The notes beneath the pieces were generated by a model, which was given only the letters and a program-made list of their open reading frames with translations, ran no database searches and had not been told where the DNA came from. 64,000 nucleotides of DNA from Alphaproteobacteria bacterium (GTDB taxonomy: Bacteria > Pseudomonadota > Alphaproteobacteria > ATCC43930 > CGMCC-115725), in assembly GCA_030041335.1 (NCBI GenBank), contig JASHOB010000082.1:62001-126000 (forward strand), read 5' to 3'. Every line of letters begins with the position of its first letter. The stretch's first letter is position 1. The position numbers and the translations under genes are program-made. This document shows positions 43,106 to 51,998 of this stretch, in pieces.

Positions 43106-44365
43106 CTAAAACCCACCAATGTCGCGGCGATAGAAACCGTCGCTCCATTCTATCTTTGCAATCGCGTCGTAGGCGCGGCGCCGCGCCTCCGCCATGGTCG
43201 CGCCCAATGCCGTGACGTTGAGCACGCGCCCCCCATCGGCAACGAGACGGGCACCATCGCGCCGCGTTCCGGCATGGAAAATGTGAACCGCCGGATCAGC
43301 GGTGGCACGGTCGAGTCCTCTTATCTCACCGTCGCGTTTGGGTTCGCCGGGGTAGCCCTTCGCCGCCAACACCACCGTGACCGAAGGCCGTCCATCCCAG
43401 CGCAAATCGAAATCCTTGAGATCGCCGTCGCGTGCCGCGATCAGCGCCGGCAACAAATCGCTTTTCAGCCGCGGCAGCAGCGCTTGGGTTTCAGGATCGC
43501 CGAAACGGACGTTGAATTCGATCAGCTTCGGCCCGGCTTCGGTAAGGATCAAGCCGGCATAGAGCACACCCTTGAACGGCGTCCCGCGCGCCGCCATCGC
43601 GGCCACGGCCGGCTTGATGATCGCGGCAACGGCGGCCGCATCGATGGCTGAGGTAAGGGCAGGCGCCGGCGAGACAGCACCCATGCCGCCGGTGTTCGGT
43701 CCGGTGTCACCGTCGCCGACGCGCTTATGGTCTTGTGCCGAAACCAGGGGCAAGACATTGAACCCGTCGACCAGCGCCAGCAAACTGGCCTCGGGACCGG
43801 CGAGAAATTCTTCGACGACGATCTCCGCGCCTGCGGCGCCGAATTGCCTGTCGATAAGCGCCTGGTCGATCGCGGCCTCGGCTTCCGCGACCTCGGTCGC
43901 GACGGTGACCCCCTTGCCGGCGGCGAGGCCGTCTGCCTTTACCACGATGGGCGCGCCATGTTCGCGCACATATGCTTTCGCCGCTGAGGCATTGGTAAAT
44001 CGCCTGTAGGCCGCGGTCGGAATGTCGACCGCGGCGCATAAATCCTTTGCGAATCCCTTGGACGCTTCGAGCCGGGCAGCGGCAGCGCCGGGGCCGAAGG
44101 CGGCAATTCCGGCCGCTTCCAGTCGGTCCACGAGCCCGGCAACGAGCGGTGCCTCGGGCCCGACCACGACAAAGTCGACGCGCTCGCGCGCCGCGAATGC
44201 GACGATGCCGGGAACGTCGCTTGCCGCCAGCGCCACGCATTCGGCCTCCTGCGCGATGCCCGGATTACCGGGCGCAGCGTAGAGCTTGTCGCAGAGCGGC
44301 GAGCCCGCGAGTGCCCAGGCGAGCGCATGCTCGCGGCCACCCGATCCTATCACCAAAATGCGCAT
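43106..44365 (-). CDS. purD: Phosphoribosylamine-glycine ligase
   Basis: A 419-residue ATP-grasp enzyme of purine synthesis that joins glycine to phosphoribosylamine. The N-domain opening MRILVIGSGGREHALAWAL, the ATP-grasp block APIVVKADGLAAGKGVTVA, and the metal-site text GGMGAVSPAPAL and LIEFNVRFGDPETQALLPRL are all standard. Length equals the family norm. The ATG at 44365 is preceded by GGAGG. It is divergent from xseA over 42 bp and converges on the aldo/keto reductase across a 228-bp spacer with nothing recognised. Confidence 0.97.
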   Translation of the reverse strand: MRILVIGSGGREHALAWALAGSPLCDKLYAAPGNPGIAQEAECVALAASDVPGIVAFAARERVDFVVVGPEAPLVAGLVDRLEAAGIAAFGPGAAAARLEASKGFAKDLCAAVDIPTAAYRRFTNASAAKAYVREHGAPIVVKADGLAAGKGVTVATEVAEAEAAIDQALIDRQFGAAGAEIVVEEFLAGPEASLLALVDGFNVLPLVSAQDHKRVGDGDTGPNTGGMGAVSPAPALTSAIDAAAVAAIIKPAVAAMAARGTPFKGVLYAGLILTEAGPKLIEFNVRFGDPETQALLPRLKSDLLPALIAARDGDLKDFDLRWDGRPSVTVVLAAKGYPGEPKRDGEIRGLDRATADPAVHIFHAGTRRDGARLVADGGRVLNVTALGATMAEARRRAYDAIAKIEWSDGFYRRDIGGF

Positions 44366-44407
44366 CAACCTCCCCTCGGCCGCGGCCCTCCTATATCATA
44401 GCGGGCG

Positions 44408-45802
44408 ATGACGGATTTTCCATTCGCCGCGCTGCAGTCGACGCGCTCCAACCTGCCGGAGATGACGGTCGGCGAACTGGCGCAGGCGCTGAAGCGCAAC
44501 ATTGAACAGAATTTTTCCTACGTCCGGGTGCGAGGCGAAATCTCCGGCTTTAAGCGCCACTCCTCCGGCCATTGCTACCTCAGCCTCAAGGACGAGGAGG
44601 CTGCACTCGACGCGGTGATTTGGCGCAGCACCGTGAGCCGCATACAGCTCGAGCTCGCCGACGGCATGGAGGTGCTGTGTACCGGCCGCCTCACAACCTT
44701 CCCGAGCCGTTCGCGCTATCAGCTCGTGATCGAGAGTGTCGCGCTGGCGGGCGCCGGGGCGTTTCTCAAGTTGCTCGAAGATCGCCGCAAGAAGCTCGCG
44801 GCCGAAGGCCTGTTCGACGAAGCGCGGAAAAAGAAGCTGCCCTACCTGCCCGAAGTGATCGGCGTGATTACCTCGCCCAGCGGTGCCGTCATCCGCGACA
44901 TTCTGCACCGACTGTCGGATCGTTTTCCGCGCCGCGTGCTGCTGTGGCCGGTCGCGGTGCAGGGCGAACTCGCGGCGCGTGAGGTGGCCGCGGCGATTGC
45001 CGGATTCAACGCGTTCTCACCGGGCGGCGCAGTGCCGCGTCCTGATCTCCTTATCGTCGCCCGGGGCGGCGGCAGCCTCGAGGATTTGATGGCGTTCAAC
45101 GAGGAGATCGTGGTGCGCGCCGTCGCGGCCTCGGCGATTCCGCTCATTTCCGCCGTCGGGCACGAGACCGATACGACGCTGATCGATTTTGCCGCCGACC
45201 TTCGGGCGCCGACACCGACCGCGGCCGCCGAGATCGCGGTGCCGGTGCGCCTTGATCTGATTGCGGCCAATCAAGCCTTGGGCGGCCGGCTCGCCGCGGG
45301 GATCGCGCGCCGGCTCGGTCAGGACAAGCTCCATGTCGAGGGACTGGGGCGCGGTCTGCCCGATCCTGCCGCCCTCATCAACGCGGCACAACAGAGGCTC
45401 GACGATCGCGCGGAACGGCTGGCGTTCGGTCTCAGGCAATGCTTGCGGCACGCGCGGCAGGCGCTGGCGGTGCTGACGGGGCGGGTCAACGTCAATCTTC
45501 TCAGAGCCGAAATCGCCCGTACCCGAGAGCGTGTCGACGAACTGGCACCGCGTCTCTTGACCGCGGTCGAGCGCCAGATTGCGCAAGATCGCAATCGCGC
45601 CGATCACATCGCCGGACGCTTGCTGACCGCTTATCAGGCGCTGCGCAAGCCCTTGCTGCGTGGTTACGCCATCGTGCGCGACGACAAAGGCAAGCTCGTC
45701 ACCGATGCCGCCAAAGTCAAAGCCGACGCGGCGCTGTCGCTCGAATTTCACGATGGCAGGGTTCATGTCGTGGTGCCGACGAAGCAGGGCAAGTTGTTTT
45801 GA
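44408..45802 (+). CDS. xseA: Exodeoxyribonuclease VII large subunit
   Basis: A 464-residue subunit of exonuclease VII, which degrades single-stranded DNA with the small subunit XseB (not in this window). The N-terminal OB-fold is seen at VGELAQALKRNIEQNFSYVRVRGEISGFK; the catalytic core includes IGVITSPSGAVIRDI, LIVARGGGSLEDL and ISAVGHETDTTLIDFAADLRAPTPTAAAE. A long coiled-coil (about 275-400) follows, as in the family. It is divergent from purD and precedes an M23 peptidase gene by 122 bp. Confidence 0.97.
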   Translation: MTDFPFAALQSTRSNLPEMTVGELAQALKRNIEQNFSYVRVRGEISGFKRHSSGHCYLSLKDEEAALDAVIWRSTVSRIQLELADGMEVLCTGRLTTFPSRSRYQLVIESVALAGAGAFLKLLEDRRKKLAAEGLFDEARKKKLPYLPEVIGVITSPSGAVIRDILHRLSDRFPRRVLLWPVAVQGELAAREVAAAIAGFNAFSPGGAVPRPDLLIVARGGGSLEDLMAFNEEIVVRAVAASAIPLISAVGHETDTTLIDFAADLRAPTPTAAAEIAVPVRLDLIAANQALGGRLAAGIARRLGQDKLHVEGLGRGLPDPAALINAAQQRLDDRAERLAFGLRQCLRHARQALAVLTGRVNVNLLRAEIARTRERVDELAPRLLTAVERQIAQDRNRADHIAGRLLTAYQALRKPLLRGYAIVRDDKGKLVTDAAKVKADAALSLEFHDGRVHVVVPTKQGKLF

Positions 45803-45924
45803 GGCAGCGTTTGTTCCGGCATGGCTTGGATTGCACGGCGCGATGGATCGACCCGTCGCGTCGAATTGATGGCAATACGCATCCCCCTTATCGCGCACGC
45901 ATCCGCGGCGAGGGGAAGGCCGGC

Positions 45925-46737
45925 ATGCGCCTCGCCACCCTCATTGCCGTCTTGTTGTGCGCGGCGCCGGCTTTCGCCAACATCCTCACCCTCGACGGCG
46001 CAATGGAACAGGGCGGACTGATCCGCGGGCGCACCGAGCCGGGCGCAACCGTGGCACTCGATGGCCGGCGCCTGCGCGTCGCACCCGACGGTGCCTTTAT
46101 TTTCGGCTTTCCGCGCAACGCGCCGGCGCATGCATCGCTCGACGTCACTTATCGCGACGGCGCCACGGTGAACCGCATTCTCACCGTCGCTCCCCAGCAC
46201 TATCAAATCCAGCGTATCAATGGCTTGCCCGAGAATGAGGTGTCCCCCAACACCGAGACCCTGAAACGCATTCTCCATGACATTGCCGCGATCCGCGCCG
46301 CTCATCATGTCGATTCCGACAACCGCGATTTCGAGATCGCGCTGCGCTGGCCGGTCGTTGGCCCGATCAGCGGCGTGTTCGGCAGCCAGCGCATCCTGAA
46401 CGGCGAGCCGCGCGCGCCACATGCCGGTATCGATATCGTGGCACCTTCCGGTACGCCGGTCGTGGCACCGGCGGGCGGAGTGGTGACGCTGGCGGAGCCC
46501 GATTTGGTGCTCGACGGCGGCACTGTGGTGGTCGATCACGGTTATGGGCTGTCGACGCTTTATATCCATCTTTCGAAAATTGCCGTGCGCAAAGGCGAGC
46601 GCGTCGCCCGAGGCCAGACCATCGGCGCGGTCGGCGCGACCGGTCGCGCTACCGGCGCCAATCTTCATTGGGGTGTCTACTGGTATGAAATGGCCCTTGA
46701 CCCAATGCTCGCTGCGGGCCCAATGCCGACGCGGTAA
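45925..46737 (+). CDS. M23 family metallopeptidase (LytM-like)
   Basis: A 270-residue exported peptidoglycan peptidase. The signal peptide is MRLATLIAVLLCAAPAFA. A C-terminal LytM domain (about 130-265) has the zinc ligands His and Asp in HAGIDIV, and further His residues in YIHLS and HWGVYW, so the Zn centre looks intact. A beta-rich region (30-110) precedes it. It probably cleaves cell-wall crosslinks in the periplasm. The ATG at 45925 follows GAGGGGAAGGCC, a clear ribosome binding site that excludes the longer frame overlapping xseA. Confidence 0.94.
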   Translation: MRLATLIAVLLCAAPAFANILTLDGAMEQGGLIRGRTEPGATVALDGRRLRVAPDGAFIFGFPRNAPAHASLDVTYRDGATVNRILTVAPQHYQIQRINGLPENEVSPNTETLKRILHDIAAIRAAHHVDSDNRDFEIALRWPVVGPISGVFGSQRILNGEPRAPHAGIDIVAPSGTPVVAPAGGVVTLAEPDLVLDGGTVVVDHGYGLSTLYIHLSKIAVRKGERVARGQTIGAVGATGRATGANLHWGVYWYEMALDPMLAAGPMPTR

Positions 46738-46998
46738 CGGCGTGGTGCGCGATGGCGATGGCATGCGGGACCTGAGCGCTCTCGCCCGGCGCCGGCCGGC
46801 GCCGCGGGCAAGCCGCGACGCGAATCGAAGGCCGCCTCGAGGGTGGGTCGAGATGGCGCCGGCGGGATGGGTTTCTTTGACAAAATAGCTTCCGCCTCGT
46901 CGGGCTGTGATGCCAGCTACCGCGAAGGCCGCGACGAACGACATTTCCAAGACGGCCCTGGACGCACTAAAGTCCGGTCAACAACAGTGGAGACGCGG

Positions 46999-47964
46999 AT
47001 GAAAGCGGCGATTGCATCGGCGCAGGGGCTGGTGATGCGCGAGGTGCCCAAACCCTCACCCAAGGCAAACGAGGTTCTGGTCAAGGTCCAAGCCGCGGCG
47101 TTGAACCGCGCCGATATCGGTCAGACACATGGCCAACGGCACGGCGGCTCGGGCGGCATCGGCGCCGTGCTCGGCATGGAGTTCGCCGGCGAAATCGAAT
47201 CCGTCGGTGCCGAGGTCAAGGGCATCAAGGCCGGCGACCGTGTCACTTGCTCCGGCGCTGGCGCCTGGGCGGATTATGCGGTGACCGATTGGGGCCGCGT
47301 CAATCGGCTGCCGCGCGGGTTGGACTACGTGCAGGCGGTGACCCTGCCGATCGCGCTTCTGACAATGCACGATGCCGTGGTGACGAAGGGTCGGCTCAAG
47401 ACCGGCGAGGCGGTGATGATCCAGGGCGCGGCGTCGGGCGTGGGCTTGATGGCGATGCAAATCGCCAAGGCCAAGGGCGCCCGCCTCGTCATCGGCACGT
47501 CGACCAATGCCGGACGCCGCGCCCATCTCAAGGAATACGGCGCCGACTTGGCGCTCGATACCACCGATCCACGCTGGCCAGAGCAGGCGTTCGAGGCCGC
47601 CGGCAACGGTGTCGAACTCATCGTCGATCAAGTTTCGGGTGGTGTCATGAACGGCAATATGATTGCCAGCGCCGTACTCGGCCGCATCGTCAATGTCGGC
47701 CGGCTCGGCGGAACCGAAGACCGTTTCGACTTCAACCAGCATGCGCTGAAGCGCATCGACTATGTCGGCGTCACCTTCCGCACGCGCAGTCTCGAAGAAG
47801 TGCGCGAGATCGCCCGGCTGATGCGGGAGGACATCTGGCATCTTGTCGAGAATGGCACCCTGCGACTACCGATCGACCGAAAATTTCCGCTCGACGAGGC
47901 CGCGGCCGCGCTCGATTACATGAAGGCCAATCGCCATTTCGGCAAAATCGTTCTGACGGTTTGA
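46999..47964 (+). CDS. NADPH:quinone reductase-like MDR oxidoreductase
   Basis: A 321-residue zinc-free medium-chain dehydrogenase/reductase related to quinone oxidoreductase (Qor, PIG3-like). The opening MKAAIASAQGLVMREVPKPSPKANEVLVKV, the AAALNRADIGQTHG block and nucleotide loop IQGAASGVGLMAMQIAKAKGA are standard; AAALDYMKANRHFGKIVLTV ends the protein as in the family. GGAGACGCGG precedes the ATG at 46999. It lies 13 bp upstream of a second MDR gene, so the pair form one transcript. Confidence 0.92.
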   Translation: MKAAIASAQGLVMREVPKPSPKANEVLVKVQAAALNRADIGQTHGQRHGGSGGIGAVLGMEFAGEIESVGAEVKGIKAGDRVTCSGAGAWADYAVTDWGRVNRLPRGLDYVQAVTLPIALLTMHDAVVTKGRLKTGEAVMIQGAASGVGLMAMQIAKAKGARLVIGTSTNAGRRAHLKEYGADLALDTTDPRWPEQAFEAAGNGVELIVDQVSGGVMNGNMIASAVLGRIVNVGRLGGTEDRFDFNQHALKRIDYVGVTFRTRSLEEVREIARLMREDIWHLVENGTLRLPIDRKFPLDEAAAALDYMKANRHFGKIVLTV

Positions 47965-47977
47965 GGGAGACAGTTCG

Positions 47978-48985
47978 ATGCGGGCATATCAATTGCAGTC
48001 GAAGGGCATCGACGGTCTCAAACAGGTCGAGTTGCCGCAACCGAAGCCCGGTGCGCGCCAAGTGCTGGTCAGGGTCGCGGCGTGCTCGTTGAACTACCGG
48101 GATCTCGCGATCGTCTCAGGCAATTATCGCGCGCCGGTTAAGGAGAACGTGATTCCGCTCTCGGACGGCGCCGGAGAAGTCGCCGAGGTCGGACCCGGCG
48201 TGATCCACTTCAAGCCCGGCGACAAGGTCGCCGGCAATTTCTCGCAGCGCTGGTATGGCGGTCAACCGGCCCCTGAAAACGGGAACTTCGCGCTTGGCGG
48301 CCCGACCGACGGAATGCTTGCCGAGTTTGTCGTCCTGGAAGAGCAAGGCACGGTAAAGCTGCCGGTGCATCTGTCGCTGCACGAAGGCGCGACGCTGCCT
48401 TGTGCCGGTGTCACCGCATGGCATGCTGTCGTCGAGTATGGCTCGACCAGGCCCGGCAGTACCGTTTTGGTGCAAGGCACGGGCGGCGTCTCGATCTTTG
48501 CGCTGCAATTCGCGCGTGCGCTGGGCGCCGAGGTGATTGCGCTCTCCTCGAGTGACGAAAAGCTTGCGCGCGCGAACAAGATGGGCGCCGTGCACGGCAT
48601 CAATTACCAGGCGAAGCCGGAGTGGGACAAGGCGGTGGCGCAACTCACCCATGGCGGCGTCGACCTGGTTGTCGAGGTCGGCGGCGCCGGCACATTCATG
48701 CGCTCCCTCGGCGCCATCAAGGTCGGTGGCAAGATCGCCATGATCGGGGTGCTGTCGCAGGCCACGGCCGACTTCAATCCGATGATGATCCTGGGAAAGC
48801 GCGCCAACGTGCAGGGGATTTCGGTTGGCTCGACGCAGATGTTTGAGGCCATGAACCGCGCCATCACCGCAAACAATATCAAACCGGTGATCGACAAGGT
48901 GTTTCCGTTTGCGGATGTCAAGTCCGCCTTCCACCACCTCCAGTCGGCCAAGCATTTTGGCAAAGTGGTGATCAGCTTGACGTAG
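47978..48985 (+). CDS. Zinc-free alcohol dehydrogenase-like MDR oxidoreductase
   Basis: A 335-residue MDR protein, paralogous in fold to the one just upstream but in a different subgroup. LPQPKPGARQVLVRVAACSLNYRDL and LVQGTGGVSIFALQFARALGAEVI are typical of NAD(P)-dependent alcohol dehydrogenases without structural zinc. HHLQSAKHFGKVVISL is the family C-terminus. The substrate is unknown. GAGGGAGAC gives a good ribosome binding site. It is the last gene of the MDR pair and is followed by 243 bp with no gene. Confidence 0.92.
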   Translation: MRAYQLQSKGIDGLKQVELPQPKPGARQVLVRVAACSLNYRDLAIVSGNYRAPVKENVIPLSDGAGEVAEVGPGVIHFKPGDKVAGNFSQRWYGGQPAPENGNFALGGPTDGMLAEFVVLEEQGTVKLPVHLSLHEGATLPCAGVTAWHAVVEYGSTRPGSTVLVQGTGGVSIFALQFARALGAEVIALSSSDEKLARANKMGAVHGINYQAKPEWDKAVAQLTHGGVDLVVEVGGAGTFMRSLGAIKVGGKIAMIGVLSQATADFNPMMILGKRANVQGISVGSTQMFEAMNRAITANNIKPVIDKVFPFADVKSAFHHLQSAKHFGKVVISLT

Positions 48986-49228
48986 GCTGAAGCACGTTCG
49001 CTGCGAGCGCGCAAGTGGCGCTCGGGGCGGAAGTCGCTCCTGGTTACCAGGCGGCCGGGCCTCTCTGACGTCGCCCGCGACGTCCTGCGGGCCGGCGTTC
49101 AACCTCAGGCGGCCACTCGGCGGCGGATTCTCAGCCCGCGTACGAAAGACCCCGCCGCGCCCCGTGACATTCGCCGCTTTCGCTGCCGCCCCGCAAGCGC
49201 GTTCCGGCCGCTTTCATTCCCATCGGCA

Positions 49229-49684
49229 CTATGGGTTGAGGTCGAAGGCCGGCCGCAGGCTCCCGTCCATGTAAAATGGAACCGACGCGTGGTGATGAAC
49301 GATCTTCCATGTGCCGCGCTCGCGGTTGAGGCAGATCGTATCGCGCAGCCAGAAGCTGATCGGCTGGGGCGCGGCTTTGGGCTTGCCCGACATCCGGGTA
49401 AAGCCCTGGACGATGGCGACGTCCCCGCCGACGGTGATCATGGTATCGCGTGGCTCAAGCGCGACTGGTCCTTCCCAGGTGTCAAGCCACGCTTGCTTCG
49501 CCGCGACGTTGATGCCCCGATGCGCGAGCGGCGGCGCGAGATCGCATATGATCGCGTCCTTCGAATAAGCCGCTGCGATCGCGGCGCCGTTCTTGTCGTG
49601 ATGTGCGTTGCGCACGCCCTCGAGTAACGTCAGGATCTCTGCTTCGTCGCGCGAATGCTGCTTGGTCATGATGGCATCGTTCAT
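49229..49684 (-). CDS. SnoaL/nuclear-transport-factor-2-like protein
   Basis: A 151-residue cone-fold protein of the SnoaL/ketosteroid isomerase-like superfamily. The helix EILTLLEGVRNAHHDKNGAAIAAAYSKDAIICDLAPPL followed by strands ending WKIVHHHASVPFYM match the YybH/DUF4440 pattern. Members are small-molecule isomerases, hydrolases or unknown; no catalytic dyad can be assigned. The ATG at 49684 overlaps the TetR stop in ATGA, so the protein is coexpressed with its regulator and presumably handles the TetR ligand or its product. Confidence 0.88.
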   Translation of the reverse strand: MNDAIMTKQHSRDEAEILTLLEGVRNAHHDKNGAAIAAAYSKDAIICDLAPPLAHRGINVAAKQAWLDTWEGPVALEPRDTMITVGGDVAIVQGFTRMSGKPKAAPQPISFWLRDTICLNRERGTWKIVHHHASVPFYMDGSLRPAFDLNP

Positions 49685-50301
49685 GGTTCGGTCTCTTCCG
49701 GTTGCGGATGGAACAGCAGTTCGAAATAGCGGCGCAGGTGATCGAGTGAAGCGAGCGCCACGCTCGGGTCTTGCGTCGCCTTGGCGAGAATAAAGGCACC
49801 CTGGATGACCGCCTGCGTGTGCAGCGCCAGGGTCTTGGCCGTCCACTGGCCGTTGACCCGGTACTGCCGCATCGCTGCTCCGATATCCGCTTCGAGTGTC
49901 GCAGCGTGACTGCTAATGGTCGCGCTGCAGGCGTCGCGAATCGTCGGGTGCGTGTCGAATACTTCCTGCACGGTGGTTCCGGCGAAGCAGCTGAATTGGG
50001 CCGGATCGCCGCTAATCAGCGCTTTCCGGAAATCGATATAGGCGAACAGCCGATCGAGCGGCTCGGCTTGCCGATGATAGGGCGCGGCCGCGAACATGGC
50101 GCCGGTGACCGCACCCCAATGCCGAGCGGCGGCAATCGCGAGCTCTTCCTTGCCTTTGAAATGATGGAAGAAGCTGCCCTTCGTCAGTCCGGCCGCCGCG
50201 CAGATGTCCTCGACCCGCGTCGCGGAATAGCCCTTGGCGCGAACGACCCGCAGCGCGGCGTTCAGGATCTTGGTCTTGGATTCATGTGGCTCATCGGCCA
50301 T
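49681..50301 (-). CDS. TetR/AcrR family transcriptional regulator
   Basis: A 206-residue repressor-type regulator. The N-terminal helix-turn-helix is KILNAALRVVRAKGYSATRVEDICAAAGLTKGSFFHHFKGKEEL (about 10-53), the classic TetR pattern. The C-terminal ligand domain is unassigned. A near-perfect palindrome at 50309-50328 lies directly upstream of the ATG and overlaps where its promoter should be, so autorepression is likely. The ATG at 50301 is preferred because MADEPHESKT gives the normal N-arm length. Confidence 0.95.
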   Translation of the reverse strand: MADEPHESKTKILNAALRVVRAKGYSATRVEDICAAAGLTKGSFFHHFKGKEELAIAAARHWGAVTGAMFAAAPYHRQAEPLDRLFAYIDFRKALISGDPAQFSCFAGTTVQEVFDTHPTIRDACSATISSHAATLEADIGAAMRQYRVNGQWTAKTLALHTQAVIQGAFILAKATQDPSVALASLDHLRRYFELLFHPQPEETEP

Positions 50302-50308
50302 TGCCGAC

Positions 50309-50328
50309 CATACCAACTAGTCGGTATG
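50309..50328. promoter_or_regulatory. TetR-family operator palindrome
   Basis: The 20-bp palindrome CATACCAACTAGTCGGTATG pairs at nine of ten positions around the centre ACT|AGT. The pattern ACCnACTAGTnGGT is a familiar TetR-family operator type. It lies eight bases upstream of the TetR start codon, in the gap after the VOC gene, so it should control the TetR-SnoaL transcript. Confidence 0.75.
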
Positions 50329-50374
50329 CAGTCAAGCGGGTTCTCTCAGCGGCGCTCCGGAAGCCGAAAACCGC

Positions 50375-50869
50375 TTACTTGAAGCGGCGCTTGGTGAAGT
50401 CGTTGGGATTGAAGCCCGGCTTTTCGCCGGCACCCCAATTGTCGATATCGCCACCCTTCGCGAACATCCAAGCGTAGCCGCCGTCGGGATTGGTGAGGAT
50501 TTCCCACCAATTGTCGTCGGGATCGCGCAAGTAGAAACTGTAGGTGCCGTGCTGTTCCGAGGGGCGTGTCACGGCTTTGATGCCCCATTGTTCCTGCTGC
50601 GCGACGCAGGTGGCGTGGGCGCGGTCAACCTCCTCCCGCGTCGCCACGTCGAGACCGTTATGGTTTAAGACCGGCATCAACGATTTCTTGGGGTTGAGCA
50701 CCGTGGCGATGGTGTTAGTGCCGCCCAGGCGAATCATCAGCGAGCGCGGGCTGGTCTGCACCACTTCGAGACCAAGAAATTCCTGGTAGAATTTGCGGCT
50801 CTTGTCGATGTCGTAGCTTTCGAGCGTACCATGCGACAGATAGTTGAGTGCGAGCGCGGGTTTGGTCAT
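50375..50869 (-). CDS. VOC family (glyoxalase/bleomycin-resistance/dioxygenase) protein
   Basis: A 164-residue vicinal-oxygen-chelate protein. Paired beta-alpha-beta-beta-beta modules are seen with LNYLSHGTLESYDIDKSRKFYQEFLGLEVV and YSFYLRDPDDNWWEI. His14, His70 (NHNGLDV) and a late Glu (WWEI) are candidate metal ligands. It may be a ring-cleavage dioxygenase or a lyase. It follows the FAH-family hydrolase gene by ten bases, a pairing common in aromatic catabolic units. Confidence 0.9.
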   Translation of the reverse strand: MTKPALALNYLSHGTLESYDIDKSRKFYQEFLGLEVVQTSPRSLMIRLGGTNTIATVLNPKKSLMPVLNHNGLDVATREEVDRAHATCVAQQEQWGIKAVTRPSEQHGTYSFYLRDPDDNWWEILTNPDGGYAWMFAKGGDIDNWGAGEKPGFNPNDFTKRRFK

Positions 50870-50879
50870 GACGCGACCT

Positions 50880-51800
50880 CTAGGCGAACGTGTTGATGAG
50901 CGTTCCGATTTTCTCGATTGAAATCCTGACTTCGTCGCCCGCCTTGAGAAACTCGCCGCGGCCGGCGCCGACGCCTGCCGGCGTGCCCGTCAGCACAATG
51001 TCGCCCGGCTGGAGTGTGATCCGCGACGACAGCTGTTCGATCTGTTCGGCGAGGGTGAAAATCATCTTCGCCGTATTCGAATCCTGTTTCACTGCGTCGT
51101 TGACCCACAGTTTGATGCCCAGCTTCTGTGGATCGCCGACCTGATCGGCGGGCACGATCCAGGGGCCGAGCGGACAGGAGCCGTCGAAGCTCTTGTGCGC
51201 GGTCCAATCGTTGCGGAAAGGATTGGTCGCCGCTAGGGCCTCGCGCGTGCCCAGATCGCGCGCCGAAAGATCATTGGCGCAAAGATAGCCCGCGACATAG
51301 TCGAGCGCCCGGGATGCCGGCACCTCCTTGGCGGCACGGCCGATCACGGCGGCGAGTTCCGCTTCCCAATCGACGTTCTTGGCGGCACGCGGCAGCGTCA
51401 CCGTCGCACCGGGATGGGTCACCGCGGTGGTTGCCTTGATGAAATGCCAGGGTTTGAGACCGAGTGTATGGGGGTCGGGATCGGGGGCGCGGTTCGCCCT
51501 CGCCGCCATCTCGTCGGCGTGATCCTGGTAGTTGGAGCCGGCGCAATAGATCGCTGAAGGATAGAGGACCGGCGCCAGGAGTTTCGCGTCGCCGAGTGCC
51601 ATGCCCGGCGACGCTGCGCCACGCGTCAGAGCGGTGGTGATACGGTCATGGCCGCGCTGCCAGTCGGCGAGCAGACCGCGGATGCTGGCATCGGTGGCGG
51701 CGCCCGTGAGCAGCGCCAGATCAAAGACGCGTCCTTCGACCACCGCGCCGGCGCGAGGGCCGCCGCTCGTTTCAAAGCTGACCAACTGAAAATCAGGCAT
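50880..51800 (-). CDS. Fumarylacetoacetate hydrolase family protein
   Basis: A 306-residue FAH-fold hydrolase/decarboxylase. Metal and catalytic blocks are GSNYQDHADEMA, KPWHFIKATTAVTHPG, WEAELAAVIGRAAKEV with DYVAGYLCANDLSARDL, and LQPGDIVLTGTPAGVG. The family acts on 2-keto acids and ring-cleavage products such as fumarylpyruvate and 2-oxohept-3-ene-1,7-dioate. A strong AAGGGAGAA ribosome binding site precedes the ATG. It forms a probable operon with the VOC gene, suggesting metabolism of an aromatic or diketo compound. Confidence 0.93.
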   Translation of the reverse strand: MPDFQLVSFETSGGPRAGAVVEGRVFDLALLTGAATDASIRGLLADWQRGHDRITTALTRGAASPGMALGDAKLLAPVLYPSAIYCAGSNYQDHADEMAARANRAPDPDPHTLGLKPWHFIKATTAVTHPGATVTLPRAAKNVDWEAELAAVIGRAAKEVPASRALDYVAGYLCANDLSARDLGTREALAATNPFRNDWTAHKSFDGSCPLGPWIVPADQVGDPQKLGIKLWVNDAVKQDSNTAKMIFTLAEQIEQLSSRITLQPGDIVLTGTPAGVGAGRGEFLKAGDEVRISIEKIGTLINTFA

Positions 51801-51998
51801 TGGCTGTTCTCCCTTTCCCGGCGCCGCGTCGGGTATTCGCTAGCACGCGGCGGTTCGACACGACACGCGAATATTTCGATCGGATCGCGAGCAGGCCATC
51901 GGGGGACGACACTACCAAGCCGACGGCGATGCGATAAGAGTGGCCGATGGCTGCCAACCGCCGCCGCACTGCCAAACCTCCCGGCCCGTCAGGCGCTG

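Noticed and set aside
42874-43119. An 81-codon minus-strand frame between the aldo/keto reductase and purD
   Set aside because: It overlaps purD, has no ribosome binding site or recognisable domain, and its composition is Arg-rich like other shadow frames.
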